Assembly: GCA_000727475.1 (NCBI GenBank)
Contig: KL647292.1
Coordinates: 1,329,186-1,393,185 of the forward strand
Direction of reading: 5' to 3'
Origin: Sarcocystis neurona
Lineage: Eukaryota; Apicomplexa; Conoidasida; Eucoccidiorida; Sarcocystidae
Length of the DNA stretch: 64,000 bases
In this document: positions 22,501 to 32,021 of the stretch, piece by piece
How the letters are laid out: each line of letters begins with the position of its first letter
How positions within the stretch are numbered: position 1 is the stretch's first letter
Translations under genes and position numbers: made by a program
Notes under the pieces: model-generated
Databases searched by the model: none
What the model was told of the DNA's origin: nothing
The model's input: the letters and a program-made list of their open reading frames with translations, nothing else

Positions 22501-24217
22501 CTGCTGCAGCGGCTTCCCTTCCTCGCTTACAGTTCTCAGCTGTTGCTGCTGCACCCACTTGTGGGGTCGCTGTGGGTGGTGCAGCTGCTGACGCCAGTAC
22601 TGCCGCGTCCCGTTCTGTTGCAGCTGCGACGCACGCAGCAGTAGCAGCAGCACCGGCAAGAACTCGTCCAAGTCCCGCTGCTGTAGCGGCCGCTGCCGGA
22701 GAAGCTGCTGCTGGCGCATGCTGCCTTGCTGCCGAGATTTCTACTGCAGGAGGCGATGCTGCTGCTATAGCACGTGGCGCTGCCGCAGAAGCTGCTGTTC
22801 TGGAAGCGTGCTGCCCTGCATCTGGCGGCATCGTCGCTGCTGCTGCCGCTGGTGGTGCTGTTCTTGAACCTGCTGCTATTGCTGCTTCAGGAGGAAAATG
22901 AGTGCGTCGAGGAGCAGCAGCTACTACTGGTGCTGCAGTCGGCGGAGATGCAGCTGCTGTCGCGTTGTCAACTGCTGTTGCATACGCTGCTGCGTGGCCT
23001 GCTGCTGTTTTACCTGCACCACCTTCCGCAGCAGCTCCTTCTAGATCTCCTGCTGCTGCTGCTGCGGTTGCTGCTCTGTCTATGCCACTTTGATCAGCTG
23101 TTCTACTACCTTTTGCTTTAAGAAGGGGAGGAGCCGCTTCCTGCCGCGGTGCCGCTCCTGCTGCTCTTCTCTCACAAGCAGAGGTTGCACTGGTCAGTCC
23201 TGCTGCTGTTTCCTCTGTGCGTTTTGCTGCGTCCTCCAGGACCGCGCGACGTGCCGGCTCTTCTACTGCTGCTCCTCGGTGTCCTGCTGGTGCTGCAGCA
23301 GCGCCTCTTCTCCTCTTCGGCGTTCCCGCCGCGTCCTCAACAGCACGTGCGTCCGTCGCTACTGCTACTACGCCTGTGTGACCTGGGCTTTTGCTTTGTT
23401 CACCTGCAGCCGAAGGTGAAGCTGCAGCAGCAGAATTACCCCCAGCATCACCAGTAGCAGCAAGCGCAGCAGAAGCAGCAGCAGCAAGAGGCCGCCGAGC
23501 AGCAGGGAGGCAGTGGAGAACAGAAGAAGTGTCGGCAGGTGGGGCACCGGACAAGGCAGCGGCTGCTGCATCAGCTGTCACACTGGCGGCAGCAGTAGCG
23601 GCACGGACGGAACGGACAGCAGCAGCAGCAGCAGTAGCAGGAAGAGCAGCGGAAGGACCAGCAGCCCCAGCTGCGGCGTCACCTTCAGCGCGCGGTGAAG
23701 CAGCAGCAACAGCGGACGTAGCAGCAACAGAAGCAGAAGCAGCAGCAGGAGCAGCAGAAGCAGGAGCAGCAACACAGTCAGAAGCAGGAGCAGCAGGAGC
23801 AGCAGGTGCAGCAGCAGGAGCAGCAGGAGCAGCAGAAGAAGCAGCGGGAGACGCAACAGCAGAAGCATGCGCTCGCAGGGGAACTCGACGCCATTTCTGG
23901 TGCTGCTGCTGCTGCGAAGGACGACGAGGAACGAGACGCAGCAGCAGACGAAACGGGAAAATCGCAGATATATTCGTGCACTCCCACTCCACTGCAGCAA
24001 CAGCAGCAGCAAAAACAGAAGACGCTGCTGCTCCTGTTCCTGCTGCTGCTGTCCACGGTTCCCCTGCAGCTGTGATCAGCATGTCTCTATGCTTCTGCTG
24101 CTGCTGCGTCTGCTGCTGCTGCCGTTGCGTTTGCTGAGGCGTCTGTTGCTGCTGGTCTTGAAGGCAGGATCTCCTGGCTCGAATCGCGGAAGGGTGAATA
24201 AAGCATTCGACTGCCAT
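16586..24217 (-). CDS. giant HAAR protein with HRDC-like segment
   Basis: One minus frame is open for about 7.6 kb. I start it at the ATG at 24217 (MAVECFIHPSAIRARRS), because the frame upstream is only CTG-repeat translation with no ATG. Order: Gln tract; Ala-rich region, residues about 90-1000, with all four GCN codons used; Gln/Pro tract about 1080-1230; Cys-containing block with RCVLLLEKSYDGSYELQHYL; Ser-rich parts; HRDC-like segment at about 2036-2095 (VARRELWPLLQSLRHTIAAE, then YMDAEKLRLLLLPTSQELLG), matching the LR..IA.E..V.P and T..ELL pattern of RecQ-type HRDC domains; Gln/Lys/Ser-rich tail. The end is probably a donor (GCCTCG|GTATAT at 16715/16714) rather than the TAG at 16586. No helicase or exonuclease motifs are visible, so the function stays open, perhaps nucleic-acid binding. 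Confidence 0.6.
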   Translation of the reverse strand: MAVECFIHPSAIRARRSCLQDQQQQTPQQTQRQQQQTQQQQKHRDMLITAAGEPWTAAAGTGAAASSVFAAAVAAVEWECTNISAIFPFRLLLRLVPRRPSQQQQHQKWRRVPLRAHASAVASPAASSAAPAAPAAAPAAPAAPASDCVAAPASAAPAAASASVAATSAVAAASPRAEGDAAAGAAGPSAALPATAAAAAVRSVRAATAAASVTADAAAAALSGAPPADTSSVLHCLPAARRPLAAAASAALAATGDAGGNSAAAASPSAAGEQSKSPGHTGVVAVATDARAVEDAAGTPKRRRGAAAAPAGHRGAAVEEPARRAVLEDAAKRTEETAAGLTSATSACERRAAGAAPRQEAAPPLLKAKGSRTADQSGIDRAATAAAAAGDLEGAAAEGGAGKTAAGHAAAYATAVDNATAAASPPTAAPVVAAAPRRTHFPPEAAIAAGSRTAPPAAAAATMPPDAGQHASRTAASAAAPRAIAAASPPAVEISAARQHAPAAASPAAAATAAGLGRVLAGAAATAACVAAATERDAAVLASAAAPPTATPQVGAAATAENCKRGREAAAAGAAAKSGVRTPPDDSSRVHSSGAAILRCSSPASALLPLASSSLLDAGAADSPADDGVPAAVATAAASASPSSPPVAAAWLHASPSLSSHAVASEDAVSFSAASSAAAAPLLPVVLLSSTASASAAASPSASCCCAGASAGSTSSWRRRDAPVSSPAASAAAAFPLAAPAAVTVPSSAVQSPAAATSPAAAAGPTSTAAPAFSAAAAAASSSAAGTASFAAAVALSAAAAAPSAAAAASSSAAASSFSAAAVTSSAASSPSLVSPGTTPSPSCGASRAAAPAAASYGEDAAAAAEASDAARAAEANRVAAAAAWCTATTGDPKAAAAAATQGLASGAAAVKCEAYGEAEENEAASLLPAAATPAPFPAAADTATPPTSPDAAAVSTAYAASGAPAAIIATAIAGAAALSPATPAAAADLIFPLGGEGQQWRAGDCRLPLVAAAKYSSSCAQYQHKQQQEEKERQEDEPERLQNQQRQQEDQREEERQQQQKQRERQHSEQQNPSTPPHMQRQQQQPQQQQQPQQQQQQQQQQPQQQQPQQQQPPQQQQQQPHQQQQSPQQQQPQQEQQPPQHRQAQQQQQPPQHQQPQQQQQPPQHQQPQQQQQPPQQQPPQQQQSQQEQHSQQQQRSQQQQQQQQQHKQQQREQEPQPHRLQQHLLFLAPTPARGEWVPAEELRGWSSKAANRVCRLSLTRVPLLSAAAHAATGERAAAETARSPCCCSWCGAAASLPRSQDVATCLCCCSHLLSQLPVDAAGLCAAALAAAPPPPPPSPLPPSSLSAASPSRAPAASTRSSVTPSPPSAAPTAAAPAAAAGAAAGAAAGGGENVGSCCCSCHSRRRAFRCVLLLEKSYDGSYELQHYLRRVCGGSVLGWCRPLRRFAADAVFAYSLCKTVLYMGGEVSIETLKLVYRHMLIFSGRCCMQQQQEQQQQPDVPGRSPLRRMGGCPCCCCAACCRNCCCSDTAPLSSSSSSRSSCIASDSSVKHRTFNSSSSTCSSSNGDSSGNGRRSSSSKSSRPSAPSLWEKRGWWDAAAMQALAAAEVGSPSWCHTLVTLIKNTDFFAFHRVYIQVPPLATAGSLAAVAEMRPSQRGVVAGTGRPAAAVTAGERAAAEGAGASATRGGSAEVGSAGTAAGLAAGAAADSLCFVCLPHPRLKLLVRRAAEDCLVPAATKKRPAGLFFPQQLQSSTLGRRRSSSNTAALLLLSVPFRLQGKAGNCYRAYTYSGVQQLAEEEVEAPHSSSSSSRALLAGSNLTLSAGDSSSSSSFSSSSSSSWRGGSPVREAGGRSSSSSNSSVGARDGKDGQGKRPHRFLGADEAREEDSYGSSKPAAAGASAEQKRGTASPSWRSVDIVTLAAASAAAAFSSQYNSSGSSGTNACSSGSACSKSSSSVSSSLSCCSSEGGSSNSRGAERGSSGGSSGAAGGEGKLVVSDSSSSFVGSSGCCRTGNSSFLGSSSGSPGSSSNEQVFSVARRELWPLLQSLRHTIAAEYGVEPALAAASYMDAEKLRLLLLPTSQELLGLSLSSVSAQQEQQQQPQEQQEQEQQEQGQGEQQRQEQHERLDQTGSRRHGGEEESEGEKLRKTSLRKKQTPGGGRERATAAAYQDLSVFDCLEESGLPGLAGKTCSSHSSSSSTRDTRASSGHRRRRCSSSSRSSNSKSERRRRRRRERRSSDSQRSSTGSSRKSSSRSSQMELQQQQRGGGTASCRLQQRERGGSRQTATAAQTNETETFGSPPSPAHSSYSSLFPPSHFGRAAAAPAAAAMTARRSCTQQQQEEALRQQQEPQKQHLLKKKQQQHAEHMAKKKKKEKLSELLAAFEDEEEENSDDSSSSRSPPAAAALSGADVSASPHRGRGSCFSSSPSKKKRHAWAAKNCSTSSRKQRLLPFYPLPNLPPEEEILSAETTSSSSGAPTSSDSEDSSNSSTASPLSCASVYAPVLIITLSSDICVHTHIYIYILTCVANVESPHIYLHIDR
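20688..20831. repeat. 36-bp minisatellite, four copies, Gln/Pro coding
   Basis: Units start at 20688, 20724, 20760 and 20796 with GGTGGCTGCTG. On the minus strand each encodes twelve residues of the type QPQQQQQPPQHQ within the giant protein. The length is a codon multiple, so frame is kept. Confidence 0.85.
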
Positions 24218-26497
24218 CTGGCGAAGAGCAACAGCAGCATAGTGGAGCAGCAACAGCAGCAACGTAGTCCAGCAGGGGCAGCAGGAGACGCAGCAGCATC
24301 GTCAAGAGGAACGGGGAGCACCAACAGCAACATGCAGTAGGTACAGAAACAGCGGCAAGAACAAGCCAGAGGAGGACTCGTGTTACACAGCAGAAGCAAA
24401 AAACAGCAGGAAGAGCGGCCAAAAAGCGCAGCAGCAGACTCACCCGCGCGTCAAGAGCAACACGCAGACACAGCAGCAGAAGCGGCGTCGCTTAGCAGCA
24501 GTAGCAGTGGAGGGATGACGACAACAGCAGCAACAACGTCGCGCGGCATCGGGGGGGATCCATAGCAGGAAAACAGTAGCAACGCAGCGCCATTCGTACA
24601 CATATATATATATATATACGTATACACGTATTTATGTGTTTATATGTATATATACGTACGCATATAAATCTACCTGCGTATTGATACGTATGTATATGTA
24701 TGTATGTACATATATGTAGCGACGTGTAAATAGATATACACCCACATATATACAGAGACATGTATGCGTGTATACATATATGTATATATATACATATGGG
24801 TATGCATATATATATTCATATATCTGTATCACTACGTATCCAACTACATATATATATATGTTTGGGCATATGGGATGAAGTGTGTTTATAGACACTCATA
24901 ATTATGCATATGTACAGGCCAGTACATACGTAGATACGAACATGAGCATTCATATATATTACATATATATAAAACATGTGTATACGTATAGATAAATATA
25001 TATCTATTCGTTTAAACAGCAGTACGTGTAGAGACGTGTATACACATTTACATACATGTGCATCCATGTGAGTGTATATATATATGTACATATGTATACG
25101 TAAGTATATGTACCCGTATACACATATATACATCTGTAGGGATATATATTTATGTGAAGGTGGAACTGTAGATATGGGCGATGGATGTACGTACACCCTT
25201 ATACATATGTATATATATGCATCTACCTATATATACGTAGATTTATACATGTGTACCTATGTACAGGAGCATACGGAGACGTGTGCGCTGCAAAGTGAGA
25301 CGGGCGGCAGGGGATGGAGAGAAACGTCTCCTGCAAAGGGAGATATACGCACTGCATGCCAGCGCCATTTAAACTCCCAGCCACGAACGCTACCACAGGC
25401 TGCCACGAAGACAGCAGCATATATATATGCGTATACTCACATATATACATATACACATATATTTATATGTGTACATAATAGAACGATGGAGGTAGATATA
25501 CGGAAGAGGTCCACGTCCCTATACGTGCGGTTTGAACATCGACACATATATATGTGTAAGTCGAGGAAAAGGCATTTACATCCACCTACGTATGCAAGTC
25601 CACAGCGACGACCGGAAAATATGTACGCGTGGAGAACGTATAAAGGAGGATGGGCGGAAACGCATTTTCCTCTCTATACGTATGTCTACATATACGTGGC
25701 ATCGACCAGGGAGGAATATGTACGCATATCTAATATTATACATTTGAGTGGAAACGCACTTATGTATATATATCCGTCAGGCCACAAGCAGGAAATACGT
25801 GTACGTATCTAACACATGCACAGGGAACACTAGAAACGCATATATATATATAACCACACCAGCAAGGGGGAAATATATATATACGCATATTACGTGTATA
25901 CATATACGGAGGGTGGGGAAAATATATGTGTATATGTATATGTACAGCTCCACATCAGAAGAGAGAGAAGATATGTATGCGTGGATGACACAGATATAGG
26001 GAATACTACCATATACATATATATATTATCACAGCAGCAAGCGGCTATTTGTGTGTACATGTGTGACATATATATGTATATACACAGATAGAGGAATTTG
26101 AAGAGCTTTCGTTTCTTATATGTGTGTCTATAGCACCACCCCCACAAGCAGCACATATGTATGGATATGTGACACATATATACGTAGTTGTAGAGACATA
26201 CCTACGCACGTAGATATATACGTGTATATGTGAAGATCTACATACATATAGAGAGAGAGATACAGAGAAAATAGGAGGAAGGTCTATTGATTGCATGCAA
26301 CTATACCACCACCAATGCAACAGCAAGGAACAAATATCTATGTGGACAGCATACATATGTGGAACTGTAAAAACGTCTCTTTACACCTATATATATACAT
26401 TTGTCTAGGTAGAAGTCCACATTCATATATATAGATACGTGGGGGGGCCAGTGTGGACAGGCGTGTATTTCATGTGAAGGATATGTGTGACTCTTAC
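24218..26497. other. spacer between two minus-strand HAAR genes
   Basis: 24.22-24.6 kb is triplet-rich (CTG translated as Leu on the minus strand) and may be 5' leader or another exon of the giant gene. The remainder is (TA)n/(CA)n repeat sequence, apart from a GC-richer patch at 25.27-25.43 kb holding promoter-type motifs. No gene seen. Confidence 0.5.
25275..25359. promoter_or_regulatory. cluster of GAGACG motifs and TGCATGC
   Basis: Within 85 bp: GGAGACG at 25275, TGAGACG at 25296, the reverse complement CGTCTCC at 25325, and TGCATGC at 25353. WGAGACG and TGCATGC have been described as over-represented in coccidian (Toxoplasma) promoters. The cluster sits in a non-microsatellite island about 1.1 kb upstream of the ATG of the giant minus-strand gene, so it may be its promoter. 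That assignment is inference. Confidence 0.35.
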
Positions 26498-27552
26498 TTG
26501 CATGGCTGAGGGAGGCGTCCCGCATGCAGCTGATCTATCCAACGGCTGCAGGTCAAATCTGTCAGCAGCAGCTGCGAACGCATGCAGCCAGCAAGGCGTT
26601 ACTATAAGCGCGTCACTGCTGCTGCTTCTTCTTTTCCCTCTGTCTGTTGTTGTCTCGTCCGGTGCGACACGCGTCTGCTGCTGTTCGGCAATATCAAGCC
26701 TTGTGACCGGTTTCTGCTTCTCCTCCTGCTGCTCCAGCTGCGCCTCTTCTCCTGCGGCGTCCTGCTGCTGTTGTTGTTTCTCTTGCCCGTCTCTGAGGCG
26801 ACGAGGATGCTGCTGCTGCTGTCCTTCTTCCTCTTCGTGCTGTTGCTCCTGCTGCCCCTTTTCTTCTCTGGTGTTCTGCTGCTGTTTCTCTACAGCTGCA
26901 TGCGTCTGCTGCTGCTGTGGAACGAGCTGCGATGTCCGCGGACTGCGCTGCTCCCAGACGAGCAATGCCCGCCCCTGCTGCTGCCCGTGCGAGGCCGAGC
27001 AGCGCTGCTCCTGTTGCCGCTGCTGCTGCGGCTCGTGTTCCGTCTTCTCCGCCTGCTGCTGTCGTTGCTCCTCCTTTCTCTCTTTCTCTTCCTCTTCTTC
27101 TTGGTGCTGCTGCTGACTGCTTACTGCAGGCGCGCGCTGCTGCCGTCCTGCTGGCTTGCGCGCGGCAGCCCCAGCAACAGCAGCAACATGAAAGGGATCT
27201 GCCGCTGCTGCACCTGCTTCTGTGAAGAGTCTCAGGGAGCTGCTGCGGAAGACGCAGCGGATGACTGTCTCGATTGCTTCTGCTATTTCTCTTCTTCGAA
27301 CCTCGCCTTCTCGCATTTTCTTCTTTTCCCCCTGCTGCGTCTGCTGCACCTGGTTCTCCCACCCGCGTTCCTTGTCTTGCTGTTGCTGCTGTGACAAGCT
27401 CTCCCCATTCCGCTGCTGGTGTCTTCCTCCCTTCCTTTCCTCCTGCTGCTGCTCCATCTCCTGCTGCCGCTCCTCGTCCTTCTTCAGTATCAACTCCTCA
27501 ACGAAATCTCCGATGCCACTGCTGCTGTTGCTGCTGCTGGTGCTGTTGTTGC

Positions 27553-27584
<32 letters not shown>

Positions 27585-29101
27585 TTGCTGCTGCTGTTGC
27601 TGCTGCTGTTGCTGCTGCCGTTGCTGCTGCCGTTGCTGCTGCCGTTGCTGCTGTCGTTGCTGCTGCTGTTGCTGTCGTTGCTGCAGCTGCTGCTGTTGCT
27701 GTTGTTGTTGTTGCGTGCTACTACTGCACGCGCTGCCCAGCAGCTGCGACGTGTAAGAGGAAAGTAGCACCTAAGCCAGCCGGAGAAGTCCAGCTGTCTG
27801 CATGCGAAGCAGCGAACAGGCGAAGACAGAGAAAGGGCAGCAGGTACAATAGCAGCAATAGCAGCACCTTTCTCTTCTCCCCCTGCAGCAGCAGTTGCTG
27901 CTACTCCCGTAGCAGCACTGGCAACCCGAGCGGCGGAGCCGTACGCAGCAGAGGCGCAGGACTCCCCACTGGCGGCAGAAGAGCCAACAGCAGAAGAGAA
28001 AGAGGAAGAGGAGAACGCCTGGGCAGCAGAAGCGGAAGAAGAATTTGAAGTAGCAGAGCAGGAGAAGTGTGAGTCGGTAGAAGAAATGAGTGAAGGAGCA
28101 GCAGCAGCAGCGCAGGAACAGCAGCGGGTATCTGTCACCTGCGCAGCAGACATGTGCATAGCAGAAGAGCTCGGGAGAACTTCCGGCGCTTCGCTGTTGT
28201 CAAGCACTGCGAAGCTGTTGCTGCTCTGCCTTTGAAAAAAGAAGGCGTCGCTGCTGGTGCTGCAACGGCAGCTGCTGCTATTGCCACTGCTGTTGCTGCT
28301 GCTACTGCGGTGTCTACTACCTTCGCTGCTGTCCTTACTACTGCTGCTGCTGCTGCCGCTGTTGCTGTTCCTGTCGTTGCTGGCGCTATTGCTGTCACTG
28401 GTGCTGCTGCTGCTACTGCTGCTGTTGCTGCTGCTGTTACTGCTGCTGTTGCTGCTGCTGCTGCCGTTGCTGCTGCTGTCGCTGCTGTTGCCGCTGCGGT
28501 GTCCACTGCTGCTGGCGCTGTGGCGGGGGCTGCAGTTGCTGCTGCTGCAGTCCAAATGGGGGTAGCGGAGACAAACGTGCGGTTGCTGCTCTTCAAATGC
28601 GACGGCGAAACAGGTAACGGGCAGCAGTTCCTTTACTATTACCTCAGCAGTCTCCTGCTCCTTGTGCTGCTCAGGAAGAAGCTGTTGCTCCCGTTGCTCT
28701 CCTTCCTGCCGCTCTTGCTTCTGCTGCTGCTGTGTCTCTCGCAGGTGCTGCTGCTGGCGCTGCTTCTGCTGGTACAGCTGCTCTGTACAGGGCTGCTGCT
28801 GCTGCTGCGTCAGGAGAAATCGCTTTTCGATAACGCGGCCAGCGAAGGGATGCGGCTCGTGCTCCTCCCTGTAGCCGCCGCCCTTTTGTTTCCTTCCGTC
28901 GACGCCTGCAGCAACAGCAGCAGCAGACGCAGCAGCAGGAAACTGTGAAGCGGAGGCTGCAGCAGCAGCCGCAAGAGCAGCAGCAGGACCCCCGCCCGCA
29001 CCAGCAGCAGCACTTCCTGTGGCAGCACCAGAACCATCAGCTGCAGCAGCAGAAGCAGGAAATCGCAGCAGCAGAAGCAGCAACTGCAGCAGCAGGACCA
29101 T
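26498..29101 (-). CDS. HAAR-rich protein with a BRCT-like C-terminal edge
   Basis: Minus frame. Sequence in order: Ala/Gly-rich start; EHEPHPFAGRVIEKRFLL; Gln/Glu/Lys tract; ELLPVTCFAVAFEEQQPH; long Ser/Asn tract; VRCFACRQLDFSGWLRCYFP; Asn/Ser tract; charged Glu/Gln/Lys region with IAEAIETVIRCVFRSSSLRL; more Gln/Glu; then SSDALIVTPCWLHAFAAAAD. The last piece resembles the closing helix of BRCT domains (VV.P.WL....), but the rest of a BRCT fold is not evident. The exon ends at a GTAAGA donor (26497), so a further exon is expected. The only in-frame ATG near the top is 29101 and lies in CTG repeat, so the true start may be elsewhere. The plus strand gives Leu-rich shadow frames. Confidence 0.5.
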
Positions 29102-32021
29102 CAATTGCAGCAGCAGCAGCAGGTCTGCCAGCAGCAGAAGTAGCACCCCCAGCAGCAGAAGCAGCAACCGCAGCAGCAGAAGCATCAACCGCAGCAGCAG
29201 AGGCAGCAACCGCAGCAGTCAGGTGGGTAGGACCGAAGGACGACGCATCACGGGGTGTTCTAGGAGTTGCTGCATCAGCAACAGAAGCAGAATCTGTTGC
29301 TGCTGCTGGGGTCTTTGTTGATGACATACAAGTTCGAGAAGAAGACGGAAAAGAAGAGGAAGATTGCCCACCCGGGGAGAGACAACGACTGAAGAAACAT
29401 TCGCTGCTGCTTTGGCGAAAGCTGCTACGCGGAAAGAGCGTCGCGCGCAGCAGTCCTCGGATCACTCGCAGGTGGAGACATGAGCGCCAGGCCAGCGCTG
29501 CTGCTGCTGCTCCGTCCCCATCCTTCCCTGCTGCTGCTGGTGCGGATCCAGACGTTTTCGTTGCCGCTCGGAAAGAGGAAGAAGAGGCTGCTTCCTTTCG
29601 CGTTGCTGCTGCCAACAAAAGTACAGGCGCTGCTGTTGACGCTGCTGGGGCTGCTGGACCTGGCAGTAGATATGCTTCTCGTGTGAGCAAGGTGGACCGT
29701 TCTGCTGCTGTTGTTGAGGCAGCTGCTGCAGAGACGCAAAACGCTGCTTCTGCTGCTGGCAGCGGCGCTGCTGCTGCTGCATTTGATGGCACTGCGGTGA
29801 CAGAAGCTCCTGCTGCTGTGGACGTTCGAGAAAACATTTCTGCTGCTCCTGCAGGTGCTGCTGCCAGAGACGGAGATGACGCTCGTGCGGCTGCGGCCGA
29901 AGAGGCTACTGTTGCGGTTGCTGCTGCACCTGCAGCGATTGTTGAGTCAGAGACACATGCTGGTGCTGATCGAGAGGCGGCTGCAGCAGGCGGCAGAGCG
30001 GCAGCAGCAGCAGCACTGCAGAAGAAGGCAGCAGGTGCTTCAAAAGAGACAGAAGAATCCACGGGACCGACGTCACGGGTAACAGCAGCACCCTCACTGA
30101 GGCTATTTTTACTTCTGCTGCAGCGCATAGGGTTCTTGCTGCTGTTCACGCTGCCGCTGCCTTTTACTGGACTCTCGCCTCTGCTGCAGTCTCGCGTGCT
30201 CCCTCTGCTGCCAGCCAAGGTCTGTCTGTCACGCCTTCTTTCTTCGCTGCTGCGGCTCTGGCTGCCATCACTGCTGCCGCCGCTGCTGCTACTCCAAGGA
30301 CTGCCGTTGCTGTGGCAGCAGCAGCTGGTGCTGGTATTGCTTCTCTGGCTACTGTCGCTGTCTCCGCTGCCGCTGACAGTCCTGGTGCTGCAGATCCTGC
30401 TGCTCTCACAGCTGCTGCTGCTCCTGCTGCCGTCACAGCTGCTGCTGCTCCTGCTGCCGTCACAGCTGCTGCTGCTCCTACTGTCACAGCTGCTGCTGTT
30501 GCTGTTGCTGCTGCTCACGCGGCCATCAGAGCTGCTGCTGCTACTGTTGCCGCTGCTCCTGCCGCTCTCGCAGCTGCTGCTGACATGACTGCTACTGCTG
30601 CTGTCGCTCTTTCCGCTGCTGTCGCTCTCTCCGCTGCTGCTGAAGCTGTCGCTGCTGCCCATATCATCATTCCTGCTGCGCCACCTGTTGCTGGATTTCT
30701 CTCCTTCCCGCTCTTTTCCTTCTCCTCCTTCTCTTCTGCAGATGCTACGTATCGCGCTGCCCGCATCGGTACCGCAACCGCCGCTACTACTGAGCCTTCT
30801 GCAGCTTTCCCTGAGGCGCATGCCGCTGCTGCTTTCGCTTTCTTCGCCGCTGCTGCTGACGCTACTTCTGCTGGAAGGGCTGCAGGGGGCGCTGCTGCTG
30901 CTGCGGCTGCCTCTACCGCTGGCTGCCATGTTGCTGCGGGGAACGGTAGTTCCTCTCCCCGTGTTGAGGCACTGCTGTAGCTGGTGCTGCACCTGGTGCT
31001 GCTGCTACAGCCCTAAACAGTGTTCTGCATCGGCTGCTGGTCCTACGGTCGCTGCTGCCGTCTACGGAGCTGCTGCTGTTGACAGATGCTGCGCGCTCGC
31101 TGCTGCTGCTCCTGCTGAGGCGAAGAAGGGGGAGGACGGTCGGGCCGCGGCGCGCACGGCCATCGCTGCTGCTACTGCAGAGCGTCTTGCTTTATCTATT
31201 TAATGGCAAAAGAGGCTTCGTACACACCGACGGCAGCAACAGGGCGGGTCGCAGCAGCAGCAGCAGCGAGGCTTCCGCTAGAAGTAAGAGAAGCAGCCGC
31301 AGCTCTCAACCGTAACTCCCAGTGTTTTGCTGCGCATGCCGCAGCAGCGCAGGGACAGCAGGGCTGCGAGGGCAGCAGCAGCTTCTTCGCCTCTGCTTCA
31401 GAGAGGGACCTGCTGCCCTTCAGCTGCTGCTTTTCACCTGCTGCTGTGCCGCAGTTAAAACTCTCTCACGCCGCCGTCCACAGCAGCGGGGCAGTTGGCA
31501 GCTGCAGTGGACCCGCAGCGCCAGCAGCAGCAAGCAGCGCACGTCGACGGGGAAGAGCTGACAGCAGCAGCAACAGCAGCAGCAGCAAGATCGACAACAG
31601 TACTAGCGACAGCAGCACAGGAGCAACAGCAACACACGAGCAACAACAGCAAGAACAACAGCAGCGAGAGCAACACAGCAGCAGCAAGCGCAGCAGCAGC
31701 AGCAACAGCAGCAACACAGGAGCAACAACAGCAGAACCAGCAGCAAGTGCACCAGCAGTAGCACCAAGAGCAACACTGGAGCAGCAGCGGCAACGACGAC
31801 AGCAGCAGCAGCTGGAGGAAGAGCGCGAAGAGGTGTTGGGATGGTGTTTACGTGCCCGTGGTGCTGCGCTTCGCGCGTGTTGTCGCGCAGCTGCTGCTGG
31901 ACTCGCGCTTCTTAACAGCGCCAGTGGAAGCCTTGCTGCTTCCCTTATGATTTCTACACATAATCGTCTCCCTAAAAAACATGTGTATATATGCTTGCAC
32001 GTGGGTAACGCATGCGTATAG
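28945..32021 (+). CDS. Ala-rich HAAR gene read in several plus frames
   Basis: Plus reading is open in one frame from about 28945 to 30090 (Gln then Ala-rich; GPKDDASRGVLGVAASATEA; GVFVDDIQVREEDGKEEED; basic block; Ala/Glu/Thr region). It continues in a second frame from about 29970 to 30980 (SSTLTEAIFTSAAAHRVLAA; FYWTLASAAVSRAPSAASQG), a third to 31203 (SAAGPTVAAAVYGAAAVDRC), and a fourth from ATG 31203 (MAKEASYTPTAATGRV) to about 32019, ending in Ser/Gln tracts and EEEREEVLGWCLRARGAALR. Silent GCN variation favours plus for 30.06-30.97 kb. The frame changes need introns or repeat-length errors. The minus strand is open over 29.04-30.99 kb and reads mirrored Ala/Ser, so strand is not proven. 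No domain is seen. Confidence 0.42.

Noticed and set aside
16586..24217. Calling the giant gene a RecQ helicase
   Set aside because: Only an HRDC-like segment is seen; no helicase motifs in the frame or in neighbouring minus sequence.
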